NCBI RefSeq assembly: GCF_016103465.1
Contig: NZ_JAEEAP010000001.1
Location: forward strand, 1-64,000
Origin: Streptomyces sabulosicollis
GTDB taxonomy: Bacteria; Actinomycetota; Actinomycetes; Streptomycetales; Streptomycetaceae
Direction of reading: 5' to 3'
DNA length: 64,000 nt
The notes under the pieces are model-generated. The model had not been told where the DNA came from and did no database searches. It saw only the letters and a program-made list of their open reading frames with translations. This document shows positions 53,290 to 61,685 of this stretch, piece after piece. Numbering within the stretch: position 1 is the first letter of the stretch; every line of letters starts with the position of its first letter. A program made the translations under genes and the position numbers.

Positions 53290-53529
53290 GGCAGTTCCAG
53301 CTGAGACACCGCGGCCCTGCCCGGCGCGGGCGATCGCACCGACCGTGACCACGGGCGCGGCGCTGTCGACGCCGGGCCCGCCGTGGTGCTCAGCCACCCA
53401 CTACCGGGCGCAGCCGGGGCGCTCGGCACGGGGCGGGAGCGCGATCGCGTGGGCGAACGCCGACTCAGGGATGCCGCCGATGATCGTGGTGTCCAGCACG
53501 GAGAGTTGGTCGGGCGGGATGGCGGACAC
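53290..53529 (-). pseudogene. Luciferase-like (LLM) monooxygenase relic
   Basis: A GTG at 53529, with AAGGAGAG before it, opens MSAIPPDQLSVLDTTIIGG and runs to an in-frame TAG at 53403-53401. The same frame then continues WVAEHHGGPGVDSAAPVV and TVGAIA. This matches the start of MsnO8-type luciferase-like oxidoreductases ('LSVLD...RYWVAEHHxMPGxxSSAPxVxIGAIA'). About 20 residues seem missing before WVAEHH, and the rest is lost or frameshifted. The intact RBS and promoter region facing the TetR gene show that this was once the TetR target. Confidence 0.65.
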
Positions 53530-53558
53530 GGCTCTCCTTTCACTTCACCGCCCGCGGA

Positions 53559-53632
53559 CTGTATCGCACAGTACAGAAAATCCACGGCAGACTGTATCAG
53601 GAAATACAGAATCTCTGTACTGTTGAGTACAG
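53559..53632. promoter_or_regulatory. Triple TetR operator
   Basis: Three 18-bp elements with the same 6-6-6 layout: CTGTATCGCACAGTACAG at 53559-53576, CTGTATCAGGAAATACAG at 53592-53609 and CTGTACTGTTGAGTACAG at 53615-53632. The last two are perfect inverted repeats; the first has one mismatched arm base. They lie between the LLM relic and the TetR gene at 53653 and are clearly its binding sites. Confidence 0.85.
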
Positions 53633-53652
53633 AGCACGGAGGGGTTCTTCTC

Positions 53653-54267
53653 ATGGGACACACACCGGTCACCGCGCGGGGCCGCGCGACCCGAGAGCGC
53701 ATCCTCGAATCGGCAGCAGACCTCATCCAGCGCCGCGGCGTCGCGGCGGTGACGCTGGACGATGTCGAACGCGCCGCGGGGGTCGGCCGCAGCCAGCTCT
53801 ACCACTACTTCGACGACCGGGACGATCTCATCCGCTCCGTGGTTCACTCCACCGTGGACACCGTGTTGGCCGCACAGGAGCCGCTGCTCCTGGAGGTCGA
53901 CTCGCTGGCCGGCATCGACCGCTGGTTCGACGCGATCGTGGCCAACGGGACGCGCCAGGACGCGGTGGGCGGCTGCGCGATCGGTTCGCTGGCCGCCCAG
54001 CTCAGCGGCCGGGACGACCTCACCCGACAGGCATTCGTGGACGCCTTCGCGCGCTGGGAGGCCCCCCTCATCGCCGGTCTGCGCCATATGCAGGAAACAG
54101 GCGAGCTGCGCCCGGACGCGGACGTGACGGAGCTGGCCGACCTCACCATGGCCGCGATCCAGGGCGGCCTCCTGCTGGCTCAAGTCCGCCGCACACCGGA
54201 CCAGCTCCGCCTCGCCCTGCGCGGCGCGCGGGCGGCGCTTGAGGACGCGCTCACTCCCCTGCCCTGA
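53653..54267 (+). CDS. TetR-family transcriptional regulator
   Basis: 204 residues. The N-terminal HTH is RERILESAADLIQRRGVAAV, TLDDVERAAGVGRSQLYHYF and DDRDDLIRSVV. The C-terminal domain (GGCAIGSLAAQLSGRDDLTR, WEAPLIAGLRHMQETGELRP) is like that of LmrA/YxaF-type TetR proteins. ATG at 53653 has GGAGGGG eight bases upstream. Three palindromes just upstream suggest strong autoregulation. Its divergent target gene is now only a relic, so the regulator may be an orphan, or control genes elsewhere. Confidence 0.9.
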   Translation: MGHTPVTARGRATRERILESAADLIQRRGVAAVTLDDVERAAGVGRSQLYHYFDDRDDLIRSVVHSTVDTVLAAQEPLLLEVDSLAGIDRWFDAIVANGTRQDAVGGCAIGSLAAQLSGRDDLTRQAFVDAFARWEAPLIAGLRHMQETGELRPDADVTELADLTMAAIQGGLLLAQVRRTPDQLRLALRGARAALEDALTPLP

Positions 54268-54483
54268 AGTCGGCCCACCGGCACGACACCTGGACCAGCG
54301 ACTCCTGGCAAAGTTTGACGGAGCGTCGGCTCACCGGGCTGGCGAACCAACGGATTCGGAAGCCGCATGGCGATCGCGGCATTTATACGGAGCGATGTTC
54401 CGGTAGTCAGTGAACGCCGCCCGCGCAGCCGTGCCGCCGGATACTCGATTCCCAACGCATCCCTGGTGTGCGAGGCTCGGCCA

Positions 54484-55050
54484 GTGCCTGCCTCCCGAAA
54501 CGAGTCCGTCCCGCGGTACGCAGTCGACCTGCTGCGCTGGCAGTTCGACCTGACCTGGTCGCTGTTCGCGTACCACCTGGAGAGGCTGGAACCCGACGAC
54601 TTCCTGTGGGAGCCCGCCGCGAACTGCTGGACGGTACGCCGGGCCGACGACGGGAGGTGGGTGCCGGACTGGGCGGAGAGCGAGCCCGACCCCGTTCCCG
54701 TACCGAGTATCGGCTGGCTGAGCTGGCACCTCGGCTGGTGGTGGAGCGTGGCCATCGACCACGCTCACGGCAGAGCGCCCCGGGAGCGGAGCGACATCAT
54801 CTGGCCCGGCGCGGGCAAGCCGACTGTCGAGTGGCTGCGCGGATTGCGTGAGGAGTGGCTGGAGGCACTGGGCCGGTTCACCGGTGCCGACCTGGACTCG
54901 ACCGCCCCGTTCCCGTGGCAGAACGACCCTCGGCACACCGTTGCGCACATGGTCGCCTGGGTGAACGCCGAACTGATGAAGAACGCTGCGGAGATCGGCC
55001 AACTCCGTCTCCAGCGGGCTGCCGACCACCCGTCGACGACCGCGGGCTGA
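54484..55050 (+). CDS. DinB-family protein
   Basis: 188 residues of the DinB/YfiT-like four-helix metalloprotein family: LLRWQFDLTWSLFAYHLERL, FLWEPAANCWTVR, IGWLSWHLGWWWSVAIDHA and HTVAHMVAWVNAELMKNAAE. His residues in SWHLGW, IDHAHG and VAHMVAW are in place for metal binding. Some members are thiol (mycothiol or bacillithiol) transferases; the role here is unknown. GTG at 54484 gives the usual N-terminus. An ATG at 54367 in frame would add 39 residues that look unrelated to the family. Confidence 0.78.
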   Translation: MPASRNESVPRYAVDLLRWQFDLTWSLFAYHLERLEPDDFLWEPAANCWTVRRADDGRWVPDWAESEPDPVPVPSIGWLSWHLGWWWSVAIDHAHGRAPRERSDIIWPGAGKPTVEWLRGLREEWLEALGRFTGADLDSTAPFPWQNDPRHTVAHMVAWVNAELMKNAAEIGQLRLQRAADHPSTTAG

Positions 55051-55437
55051 CTGCAGGAAGACCAACGAGACAACCGCTTCGGTCCGCTGCTCCACCAGAA
55101 CGGCGACCTGCGACACGGTGATCGCCGTCGACGCCTGCACTGCCAGCGCGACCACGCCGCCAACGCCGCCGGGCTCTCCAGGAAGAAGTCCCAGGTCTCC
55201 ACGGTTCGGTCGGGCCCGGCCGGCAGCACCTGGAAGATCATGAAGTTGCCCCGCCCGGGATAGCGCAGCAGGCACGTGTTGGGCCACAGCCACCACACCG
55301 CGTGTTCCTCGACGGTCGCGCCGGACACGTCGTACACGGTGTTCTCGGACGTGCCCGCGTCCGCGAAGTGGCTCGACCAGATGCCGTGGGTCTTCACGTC
55401 GTAGATGTCCATGTCCACGAGCGAGCAGTTGCCCAGA
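55051..55437 (-). pseudogene. Rieske aromatic-ring dioxygenase alpha-subunit relic
   Basis: The minus strand encodes VDMDIYDVKTHGIWSSHFAD, AVWWLWPNTCLLRYPGRGNF, MIFQVLPAGPDRTVETWDFF, typical of the C-terminal catalytic domain of ring-hydroxylating oxygenase alpha subunits ('YWLWPNTMLNRYPGRGNLMIW'). After LESPAALAA the match continues in another frame as ITVSQVAVLVEQRTEAVVSL. The Rieske domain and the end of the protein are missing. Truncated on both sides and frameshifted. Confidence 0.7.
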
Positions 55438-55676
55438 AGCGCTACCGAAAGGCGCTGGCGACGCTGACCCGTAACGCCCGGCCCGAGTTGTCGGGGACCG
55501 GGGCGAACAGGCGGGCCACGGTCGGCGAAGCACGGCTGACGGAGGCCGGATGCTTCTCCACGTGCCGAGTTTCAGTGCCGAGTTTCACCCAAACCCCAGG
55601 CGCCGTACGGCCAGATGAAGGTCCCCTGACGCACGGCGCCCGTGCCTCGCCGGTGGCCGGGCCGCCTCGGCCGCTG

Positions 55677-55910
55677 TTACGACGGTTCGGGAGCTTTCCA
55701 GCGGGTTGCCGAGAAGGTGACGGTGACGGGGGCCTTGGCCGAGACGGCGGTCACCTTCAGCAGAGCGACGTACTTGTCGAGGCTGTCGAACATGCAGTAC
55801 CGGTCCCCGGCCCGCAGGTCGGAGACCGGTACGTAGTGCGGATCTTCGGGAGTGGGCCCGGTCCCCGGGAACCCACGCACCCGGCACGACGTCTTGGCTG
55901 CCGTCACCAC
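55677..55910 (-). CDS. Hypothetical small protein, possibly a C-terminal remnant
   Basis: 77-residue frame from GTG at 55910 (no RBS) to TAA. Its second half, DLRAGDRYCMFDSLDKYVAL then LKVTAVSAKAPVTVTFSATR, has the alternating pattern of a small beta domain found at the end of various Streptomyces secreted or kinase-like proteins. An in-frame stop lies 15 bases upstream. It could be the surviving end of a larger gene. The stretch 55440-55676 shows nothing recognisable. Confidence 0.35.
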   Translation of the reverse strand: MVTAAKTSCRVRGFPGTGPTPEDPHYVPVSDLRAGDRYCMFDSLDKYVALLKVTAVSAKAPVTVTFSATRWKAPEPS

Positions 55911-55937
55911 GGAGTCGCACAGAGGTCAGGTCAGGTC

Positions 55938-56975
55938 ATGGAACACGAGGGAAACCAGTCCACCGACCGGGCGGCCGACGGCCATGGCGACACCACCGCC
56001 GAGCAGTTGGGCGGGGGCATCGGCGGGGCGCTCGGCGTCGTCGGACGCTACCGCGGCGCGCTGTACGGCCTCACCCTCCGCGTCTCCGCCCTGACCGCCG
56101 TGCTCGGCTGCGCGATCGTGGCCGGCGGATTCGCGGCCACCTGGGACACCTTCGAGGGCGTCCGGGACTACGCGGACACCAACATCGCCAACGAGGACTC
56201 CTACGTGGCCTACGCCGACGGTGGCCTACCGCCGTTGGTCAGGGTCGGTGTCGTGGTGTCGGTGCTGTTGCTCGTGCTGGGGCTCCTCGTCGTCTCCGTC
56301 CTGCACACCGCGTACGCCGTCGGCGACTCTCATGCCACGCGCGACGGCGGGCCGCTGGCCACCCGCGAGTTGTGGCGGCGCACGCGTCGGCGTCTTCCCG
56401 CCGCCCTCGCGGTCAACGTGCTGATCGGACTGGCTGTGGGCATCGTGGAGATGGCGGGCCTGGTGCTGTGGGGGCTCGTCGACAGCGGCGAGGTGCCGGG
56501 TGTCGAGCCCACGCCCCTGCACGAGACCGCGACCCCGCAGTACACCCTGGTGGGATGGGTGCTGCCGATCGCCGTGGGGTGTCTTGGCCCGCTGCTGTAC
56601 TTCCGCCTGTCGGCGGCCACTGCCGAGACGGTGCTGGAGCGCCGTTCCCCCTTCGTGGCGTTGTACCGCTCCTGGGTGCTGACCCGTCGTGCACGATGGC
56701 GCACCCTCGGCGTGGGCACGCTGGTCACCGCTGCCGCCGTGCTCGTCTTCTGGCTGGCCCGGTACGCGGCCGCTCCCCTCGCCCACTTCGCCGGACTCGG
56801 CATGCTGTGGCTCAGCGACGACAATGTGTGGATCACCGGGGTGCTGGTGAAGATCCTGCCCACAGCCGTGGCCCTGCTCCTGCTGCCCCCAGTGGCCATG
56901 CCGCTGGTGTGCGCGGTGTTCGCCCGTCTCCACGGAGACCTGCGCGCTCGCGAGGAGGCGGGGAGCCGCCCATAA
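55938..56975 (+). CDS. Multi-pass membrane protein of unknown function
   Basis: 345 residues. A polar N-terminus (MEHEGNQSTDRAADGHGDTT) precedes about six hydrophobic segments: ALYGLTLRVSALTAVLGCAI, VVVSVLLLVLGLLVVSVLHT, ALAVNVLIGLAVGIVEMAGL, VGWVLPIAVGCLGPLLYFRL, TLVTAAAVLVFWLARYAA and LPTAVALLLLPPVAMPLVCA. An ETVLERRSPFVALYRSWVLT loop resembles the cytoplasmic loop of DUF975-like or glycerophosphoryl-diesterase membrane-domain proteins. ATG at 55938 is the clear start. I cannot give a function. Confidence 0.75.
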   Translation: MEHEGNQSTDRAADGHGDTTAEQLGGGIGGALGVVGRYRGALYGLTLRVSALTAVLGCAIVAGGFAATWDTFEGVRDYADTNIANEDSYVAYADGGLPPLVRVGVVVSVLLLVLGLLVVSVLHTAYAVGDSHATRDGGPLATRELWRRTRRRLPAALAVNVLIGLAVGIVEMAGLVLWGLVDSGEVPGVEPTPLHETATPQYTLVGWVLPIAVGCLGPLLYFRLSAATAETVLERRSPFVALYRSWVLTRRARWRTLGVGTLVTAAAVLVFWLARYAAAPLAHFAGLGMLWLSDDNVWITGVLVKILPTAVALLLLPPVAMPLVCAVFARLHGDLRAREEAGSRP

Positions 56976-57129
56976 GTGAGTCTTGGGGATGGCCTTTCAT
57001 TCCTTGAACAGCACCCAGCCCAGCCGCCACCGCCATCAACGCGAACGCGGCAAAGCGCCTCTCCTCCCACATCTCCTTCATCCCCATTTCCGGTGCATAA
57101 GGAGTGGTCGGTAGGAGTGAATGTCCGCG

Positions 57130-57699
57130 TCAGCACAGGGTACTGGCTGCCCGCACATCACGCAGGGCCCGTCGTGCCACCTCGCCGAAGTCGTCGCCGT
57201 CGGTCGTTTCGCTCCAGCGCTCATAGGCGATTTTCATCGCGAGCGCGCCCAGTTCCGCGGCCACGCACGAGGTCAGTTCGGGAACGCCGCGCCGCTTGAG
57301 CGCGTCGGTCATCGACGCGGTGAGGCCGAGACCCTTCAGCGCCTCGCGTTCCCGCAGTTCCGGGTTGGCGGCGATCACTGCCCGCCTGCGGGCGACCCAT
57401 GCGCGGCGGTCGGGAGGGAAAGCCTCCCTCCCGACCGCGTCCAGAGCATGAGCGACCGCCTCGAACGGCTCGGCGGTTGCCGGAGCCGCGGCGATCCCTT
57501 CGGCGAGCACTCCGGCCATCGCGCTCCCGCCGAAGAGCACTTCGCGCTTGTCCTGGAAGTGTCGGAAGAACGTGCTCTTCGTCAGCCCCGCGCGCTCCGC
57601 GATCTCGATCACCGTCGTGTTCTCGTAGCCCCGCTCCTCGAACAGTTCGAGGGCGGCGACAGCGAGTCGCTCAGGTGCGTTGGGTTGCCAGCGAGCCAC
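57130..57699 (-). CDS. TetR-family regulator of the divergent quinone oxidoreductase
   Basis: 189 residues. The HTH is ERLAVAALELFEERGYENTT, VIEIAERAGLTKSTFFRHFQ, DKREVLF. The C-terminal domain (LDAVGREAFPPDRRAWVARR, AAELGALAMKIAYERWSETT) is common in actinobacterial TetR proteins. GTG at 57699 gives the standard ARWQPNAPERL start. It faces an NADP-dependent oxidoreductase gene across 92 bases that contain a near-ideal operator, so it is very likely an autoregulated repressor of that gene. Inducer unknown, possibly an electrophile or quinone. The 150 bases between this gene and the membrane protein contain no supported gene. Confidence 0.9.
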   Translation of the reverse strand: MARWQPNAPERLAVAALELFEERGYENTTVIEIAERAGLTKSTFFRHFQDKREVLFGGSAMAGVLAEGIAAAPATAEPFEAVAHALDAVGREAFPPDRRAWVARRRAVIAANPELREREALKGLGLTASMTDALKRRGVPELTSCVAAELGALAMKIAYERWSETTDGDDFGEVARRALRDVRAASTLC

Positions 57700-57718
57700 G
57701 AGAACAGTGTACGGCACT

Positions 57719-57762
57719 TGGTCCCATCACCTGGGTATAGTGATGGGACCAGGTCCCATCAC
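57719..57762. promoter_or_regulatory. TetR operator and promoter, 57-kb divergent gap
   Basis: GGTCCCATCAC occurs at 57720-57730 and 57752-57762, and its reverse complement GTGATGGGACC at 57740-57750. The last two form a perfect 11-1-11 palindrome; the first two form a 12-bp-arm inverted repeat with a 9-base loop. A -10 box TATAGT at 57736-57741 for the rightward gene lies inside. Binding would shut both genes. Confidence 0.85.
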
Positions 57763-57791
57763 GGGTTTGTTCGCCCAACTGGAGGTCTCCC

Positions 57792-58721
57792 ATGAGCCGA
57801 GCCGTCATCTATCAGGCGTTCGGTGGCCCCGAGGTGCTGGAAGTGCGAGACGTTTCGGAGCCGCACGCCGGCCCGGGCGAGGTGCGTGTCCGCGTGGCAG
57901 CCGTCGGGCTGAATCCCATGGACTGGCTCCTTGCCTCCCAGCCCGAGGTGGCGGAGCAGTTCGGCGTCACGGTGCCATCCGGCTTCGGATACGACTTCGC
58001 CGGTGTTGTGGACGAGGTCGGCGACGGCGCCACGGGTTTCGCCGTGGGTGACCGCGTCTACGGAGGCGCGCTAGGCAGAGCCGCCGCCGATTTCGTGGTG
58101 GTCAAGGCGTCCACCCAGGCGTCCGAAGCGTTCTTCCACACGCCGGAGGGCATCAGCGACGAGGTGGCGAGCACGCTGCCGGTGGCCGGCCTGACCGCCG
58201 TCGCCGCTCTGGCGGCGATCGACCTGCGGTCCGGCGACACCGTCTTGATAGGCGGCGCCGCCGGCGGTGTGGGCGTGTTTGCCGTACAGCTCGCGAAGCT
58301 GACCGGAGCAAGGGTGATCGGAACCGCCTCGGAGAGCACCTTCGAGTTCCTGCGGCAGCTGGGCGCCGAGCCCGTGGCGTACGGACCGGGGCTCGCGGAC
58401 CGGGTACGGAGGCTGGCTCCCGATGGCGTGACCGCCGCGACCGACCTGTTCGGCACCGAGACGGCCGAGACCGCGCTCGCGCTCGGCGTACCGCCAGAGC
58501 GGATCTCCACGATCGCCGCCGGACCCAACCCTCCCGGCGGCGTGCGCGCGACCGGCGGCACCGACGCGCGTCCGGACGACCTGAAGCGGATCACCGACGG
58601 GATCCTCGCGGGCAGGATCACCGTGCCGATCGCCGCCACCTTCCCGATCGAGCGGATCCGTGACGCCGTGACGCTGCAGGCGGGACGCCACGTTCACGGC
58701 AAGGTCGTGATCACGGTGTGA
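57792..58721 (+). CDS. NADP-dependent quinone oxidoreductase (MDR, zinc-free)
   Basis: 309 residues of the quinone-oxidoreductase branch of the MDR family: MSRAVIYQAFGGPEVLEVRD, VAAVGLNPMDWLLAS, GYDFAGVVDEVGDGA and the nucleotide-binding GGAAGGVGVFAVQLA near residue 150. No zinc ligands are present. The C-terminal AGRHVHGKVVITV is standard. ATG at 57792 has GGAGG nine bases upstream. It probably reduces quinones or enones and is induced when the divergent TetR repressor releases its operator. Confidence 0.88.
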   Translation: MSRAVIYQAFGGPEVLEVRDVSEPHAGPGEVRVRVAAVGLNPMDWLLASQPEVAEQFGVTVPSGFGYDFAGVVDEVGDGATGFAVGDRVYGGALGRAAADFVVVKASTQASEAFFHTPEGISDEVASTLPVAGLTAVAALAAIDLRSGDTVLIGGAAGGVGVFAVQLAKLTGARVIGTASESTFEFLRQLGAEPVAYGPGLADRVRRLAPDGVTAATDLFGTETAETALALGVPPERISTIAAGPNPPGGVRATGGTDARPDDLKRITDGILAGRITVPIAATFPIERIRDAVTLQAGRHVHGKVVITV

Positions 58722-59494
58722 CACCTCCTCGGGCCCCGCCCAAGTCGCCGCATCCGAGGGCGACTTCGGCGGGGGGCGCCACCAGGTCCGGAACGCGAGC
58801 GGCCCTGAGCCGGGCCGGGCCGGGCCGGGCCGACAGGATGGTGCGCAGGGCGGTCAGCGTGGCGGAGTGAACGCCTCGTGCCTGCGCGAGGGCCACTCCC
58901 CCAAGGCGGCGTGGAGTGCTGATCCGTCGTCCGGAACTGGCCCCCGCCCGGCCGGTCCTGGAACGGCGGCGCGCGAGCTGGTGCTACGGCACTCCGGGGA
59001 TCGCCCGCGCGCTCCACCTCGCCGGAGTGGCGCTGGGCGAGGACGCGTGGGTGCACGATGCGGCGGAGGCGATGCGGGCGGTCTTCGCCCACCTCGATGG
59101 TTGCGGGGGATCGACGACCCCGGGCTGTGCCATGGCCTCGCCGGGCTGGCGGGGATCACCGGGCGCATGGCCGACGAGCTGGACGATCCGCCCGGTCATC
59201 TTCCGCTCCCTCGAGGAGTGAGCCAGCACCTCCCCAGCGGAGTTCGCGGACCCTGCCCGGGGAGGTGTGGTGCCCAGGCGAAGCGAGGGGCCGGGGGAGG
59301 CGAAGAGTTGGCCACGTGCGCCTGCGTGCGGCTGGTTCGGACCGGCGGAGGGTGCGTTGAGGGGGCGCGGAGCGTCGTGGCAATGACCCGTCCGGACTCC
59401 ACGCGCCCTGCCCAGGGGCCGTGGGCCACGGCAATGATGAGCAGACCGCGCGTGATCCAATCGACTCCGCCCGCCTGCCCCTTGGCAGGTGGAC
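58722..59494. other. Relic-bearing gap upstream of the MfnB operon
   Basis: 773 bases without an intact gene. A LanC-like relic lies at 58916-59221 (separate entry). CACCTCCCC at 59227-59235 and GGGGAGGTG at 59259-59267 can form a 9-bp hairpin with a 23-base loop, perhaps a terminator. A short GGGCC repeat sits at about 58820. I see no convincing promoter before the MfnB gene. Confidence 0.4.
58916..59221 (+). pseudogene. LanC-like lanthionine cyclase relic
   Basis: The frame reads VLERRRASWCYGTPGIARAL then HLAGVALGEDAWVHDAAEAM and FAHLDG. After a frame change, GIDDPGLCHGLAGLAGITGR follows. WCYG and CHG carry the zinc-binding Cys and Cys-His of LanC-like cyclases, in the right order. The barrel before and after is missing, so the fragment is dead. 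It may be a trace of a lost lanthipeptide locus; no precursor peptide or LanB/LanM gene is seen nearby. Confidence 0.7.
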
Positions 59495-60271
59495 ATGCGG
59501 TGGAAGGAATCCACGTTGTTGCTTCTCATCTCCCCGGACGGCGTCGAGGAAGCCCTCGACTGCGCAAAGGCGGCGGAGCACCTCGACATCGTCGATGTCA
59601 AGAAACCCGACGAGGGCTCCCTCGGCGCCAACTTCCCCTGGGTCATCCGGCAGATCCGCGACGCCGTCCCGGCGGACAAGCCGGTCTCCGCCACCGTGGG
59701 AGACGTCCCCTACAAGCCCGGCACGGTGGCCCAGGCGGCGCTGGGCGCGGCGGTCTCCGGAGCCACCTACATCAAGGTCGGCCTCTACGGATGCACGACG
59801 CCCGAGCAGGCCCAGGAGGTGATGCGCGGGGTCGTCCGGGCGGTGAAGGACTACCAGCCGGACGCGTTCGTCGTCGCCTCCGGCTACGCCGACGCCCACC
59901 GGATCGGTTGCGTCAACCCGCTCGCGCTTCCCGACATCGCCCGCCGTTCCGGCTGTGACGCGGCCATGCTCGACACCGCGATCAAGGACGGGACCAGGCT
60001 GTTCGACCACGTTCCGCCCGACGTCTGCGCGGAGTTCGTCCGGCTGGCCCACCAGGCCGGACTGCTCGCCGCCCTCGCGGGCAGCGTCAGGGTGGCGGAC
60101 CTCGGCGCGCTCACCCGCATCGGCACGGACATCGTGGGGGTGCGCGGGGCGGTCTGCGAGGGGGGCGACCGCACCACCGGGAGGATCCAGCCGCAGCTGG
60201 TGGCCGCCTTCCGGGCGGAGATGGACCGGCACGCCCGGGAACACGCGGCGACCGTCGCCACCGCGGGCTGA
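59495..60271 (+). CDS. mfnB: (5-formylfuran-3-yl)methyl phosphate synthase (MfnB family)
   Basis: 258-residue TIM-barrel lyase. MfnB condenses two glyceraldehyde-3-phosphates into a formylfuran-methyl phosphate, the first step to methanofuran in methanogens. The family blocks are very well kept: [20 protein letters not shown] (Lys36 is the expected Schiff-base lysine), [64 protein letters not shown] and [18 protein letters not shown] at 59495 follows AGGTGG; a GTG two codons upstream is possible. The gene is followed seven bases later by an aldehyde dehydrogenase and then an alcohol dehydrogenase. No methanofuran genes (MfnA, C, D, E, F) are present, so the product is probably a different furan. 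Confidence 0.9.
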   Translation: MRWKESTLLLLISPDGVEEALDCAKAAEHLDIVDVKKPDEGSLGANFPWVIRQIRDAVPADKPVSATVGDVPYKPGTVAQAALGAAVSGATYIKVGLYGCTTPEQAQEVMRGVVRAVKDYQPDAFVVASGYADAHRIGCVNPLALPDIARRSGCDAAMLDTAIKDGTRLFDHVPPDVCAEFVRLAHQAGLLAALAGSVRVADLGALTRIGTDIVGVRGAVCEGGDRTTGRIQPQLVAAFRAEMDRHAREHAATVATAG

Positions 60272-60278
60272 CCGCCGC

Positions 60279-61682
60279 ATGCCGACCAGCCGGTCCCGCC
60301 GCGCACCCGGGGCCCGCGGCGGGTGCTTCGCCGTCCTCGACCCGGCCACGGGCGAGACCTTCGACGAGGCCCCCGACCAGCAGCCGGAGGAGCTGGACGC
60401 CGTCGTCGGCCGGGCCCACGCGGCCTGGCTCGGCTGGCGAGCCGACCCCGGCGCCCGCACCACCGCGTTGCTCGCGGCAGCCGACGCCGTGGAGGCGGCC
60501 GGGGCCGACCTCGCCCCGCTGCTCACCCGTGAACAGGGCAAGCCCCTGGCCGAGTCGTACGCGGAGATCGCCCGTACGGCGGCCCGTCTGCGCTACTTCG
60601 CCGAGCTGGACCCCGGAACCCAGCCGATCACCGACGGGCGGCCGGTACGTGGCGAGATCCGCTGGCGACCGCTCGGGCCCACCGCCGCGATCGTCCCGTG
60701 GAACTTTCCCCTCCAGCTCGCCTCGGCGAAGTTCGCGCCCGCGCTCGCCGCGGGCAACACGATGGTGCTCAAGCCCTCCCCCTTCACGCCGCTGGCCACC
60801 CGGCTGCTGGCGTCCGTCCTCTCCACCGTCCTCCCGCCCGACGTCCTGACGATCGTCACCGGCCGCGAACCCCTCGGCGCCCGTCTCGCCTCCCATCCGG
60901 GGATCCGCCACGTGACCTTCACCGGCTCGATCCCCACCGGACGGGCCATCGCGCAGCGCGCCACGGCCTCGCTCGCCCGGGTCACCCTGGAACTGGGCGG
61001 TAATGACGCCGCCATCCTGCTGGAGGACGTGGAGGTGGAGCGGATCGCGGACCGGCTGTTCTGGGCGGCGTTCCGCAACTGCGGGCAGGTGTGCATGGCG
61101 GTCAAGCGCCTGTACGCCCCGGCCCGGCTCCACTCCCAGGTGGTCGAAGCCCTCGCGCAGCGCGCGAAGACCGCCGTCGTCGGCCCCGGGCTCGACCCCG
61201 GCTCGCAGTTGGGCCCGGTCAGCAACGCCCCTCAGCTGGCCCGCATCGAGGACTACACGGCCCGGGCCCTGGCGGACGGCGCCCGGGCCGTGGCCGGTGG
61301 CCACCGGCTGGACCGGCCCGGCTATTTCTTCGCCCCCACCATCCTGGCCGATGTCCCGCCCGACAGTCCGGTGGTCAGGCAGGAGCAGTTCGGCCCCATC
61401 CTGCCGGTCCTGCCCTACCGGAGCCTCGACGAAGCCGTCGCAGCGGCCAATGACACCGGCTTCGGGCTGGGCGGCTCGGTCTGGGGGACCGATCTGGACC
61501 GGGCGGAGGCGGTGGCCGGCCGGCTGGAGTGCGGGACGGCGTGGATCAACCACCACGCCGAAACCTCCCTCGCCCAGCCCTTCGCGGGCGTCAAGGACAG
61601 CGGTCTCGGTGTCGCGGGCGGGCCGTGGGGGCTGTACGGCAATCTCAGCCCGTTCGTCGTCCACCGTCCGGTCGAGGGGTGA
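60279..61682 (+). CDS. NAD(P)-dependent aldehyde dehydrogenase
   Basis: 467-residue ALDH. The key parts are PTAAIVPWNFPLQLASAKFA, KPSPFTPLATRLL, FTGSIPTGRAIA, catalytic Glu238 in TLELGGNDA and nucleophile Cys272 in NCGQVCMAVKR, then EQFGPILPVLPY and the C-terminal FAGVKDSGLG. ATG at 60279 is seven bases after the MfnB stop and four bases (stop codon excluded) before the ADH start region, so the three genes are one operon. The most direct role is oxidation of the furan aldehyde made by MfnB to a furoic acid; this is inference from position. Confidence 0.9.
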   Translation: MPTSRSRRAPGARGGCFAVLDPATGETFDEAPDQQPEELDAVVGRAHAAWLGWRADPGARTTALLAAADAVEAAGADLAPLLTREQGKPLAESYAEIARTAARLRYFAELDPGTQPITDGRPVRGEIRWRPLGPTAAIVPWNFPLQLASAKFAPALAAGNTMVLKPSPFTPLATRLLASVLSTVLPPDVLTIVTGREPLGARLASHPGIRHVTFTGSIPTGRAIAQRATASLARVTLELGGNDAAILLEDVEVERIADRLFWAAFRNCGQVCMAVKRLYAPARLHSQVVEALAQRAKTAVVGPGLDPGSQLGPVSNAPQLARIEDYTARALADGARAVAGGHRLDRPGYFFAPTILADVPPDSPVVRQEQFGPILPVLPYRSLDEAVAAANDTGFGLGGSVWGTDLDRAEAVAGRLECGTAWINHHAETSLAQPFAGVKDSGLGVAGGPWGLYGNLSPFVVHRPVEG

Positions 61683-61685
61683 CGG

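Noticed and set aside
54367-54483. Longer start for the DinB-family gene at ATG 54367
   Set aside because: The added 39 residues do not resemble DinB proteins, whereas the GTG at 54484 gives a normal N-terminus.
56950-57090. Small minus-strand protein starting MGMKEMWEERRFAAFALMAV
   Set aside because: It has a membrane-like segment, but the frame runs antisense into the membrane protein gene, and no RBS or family supports it.
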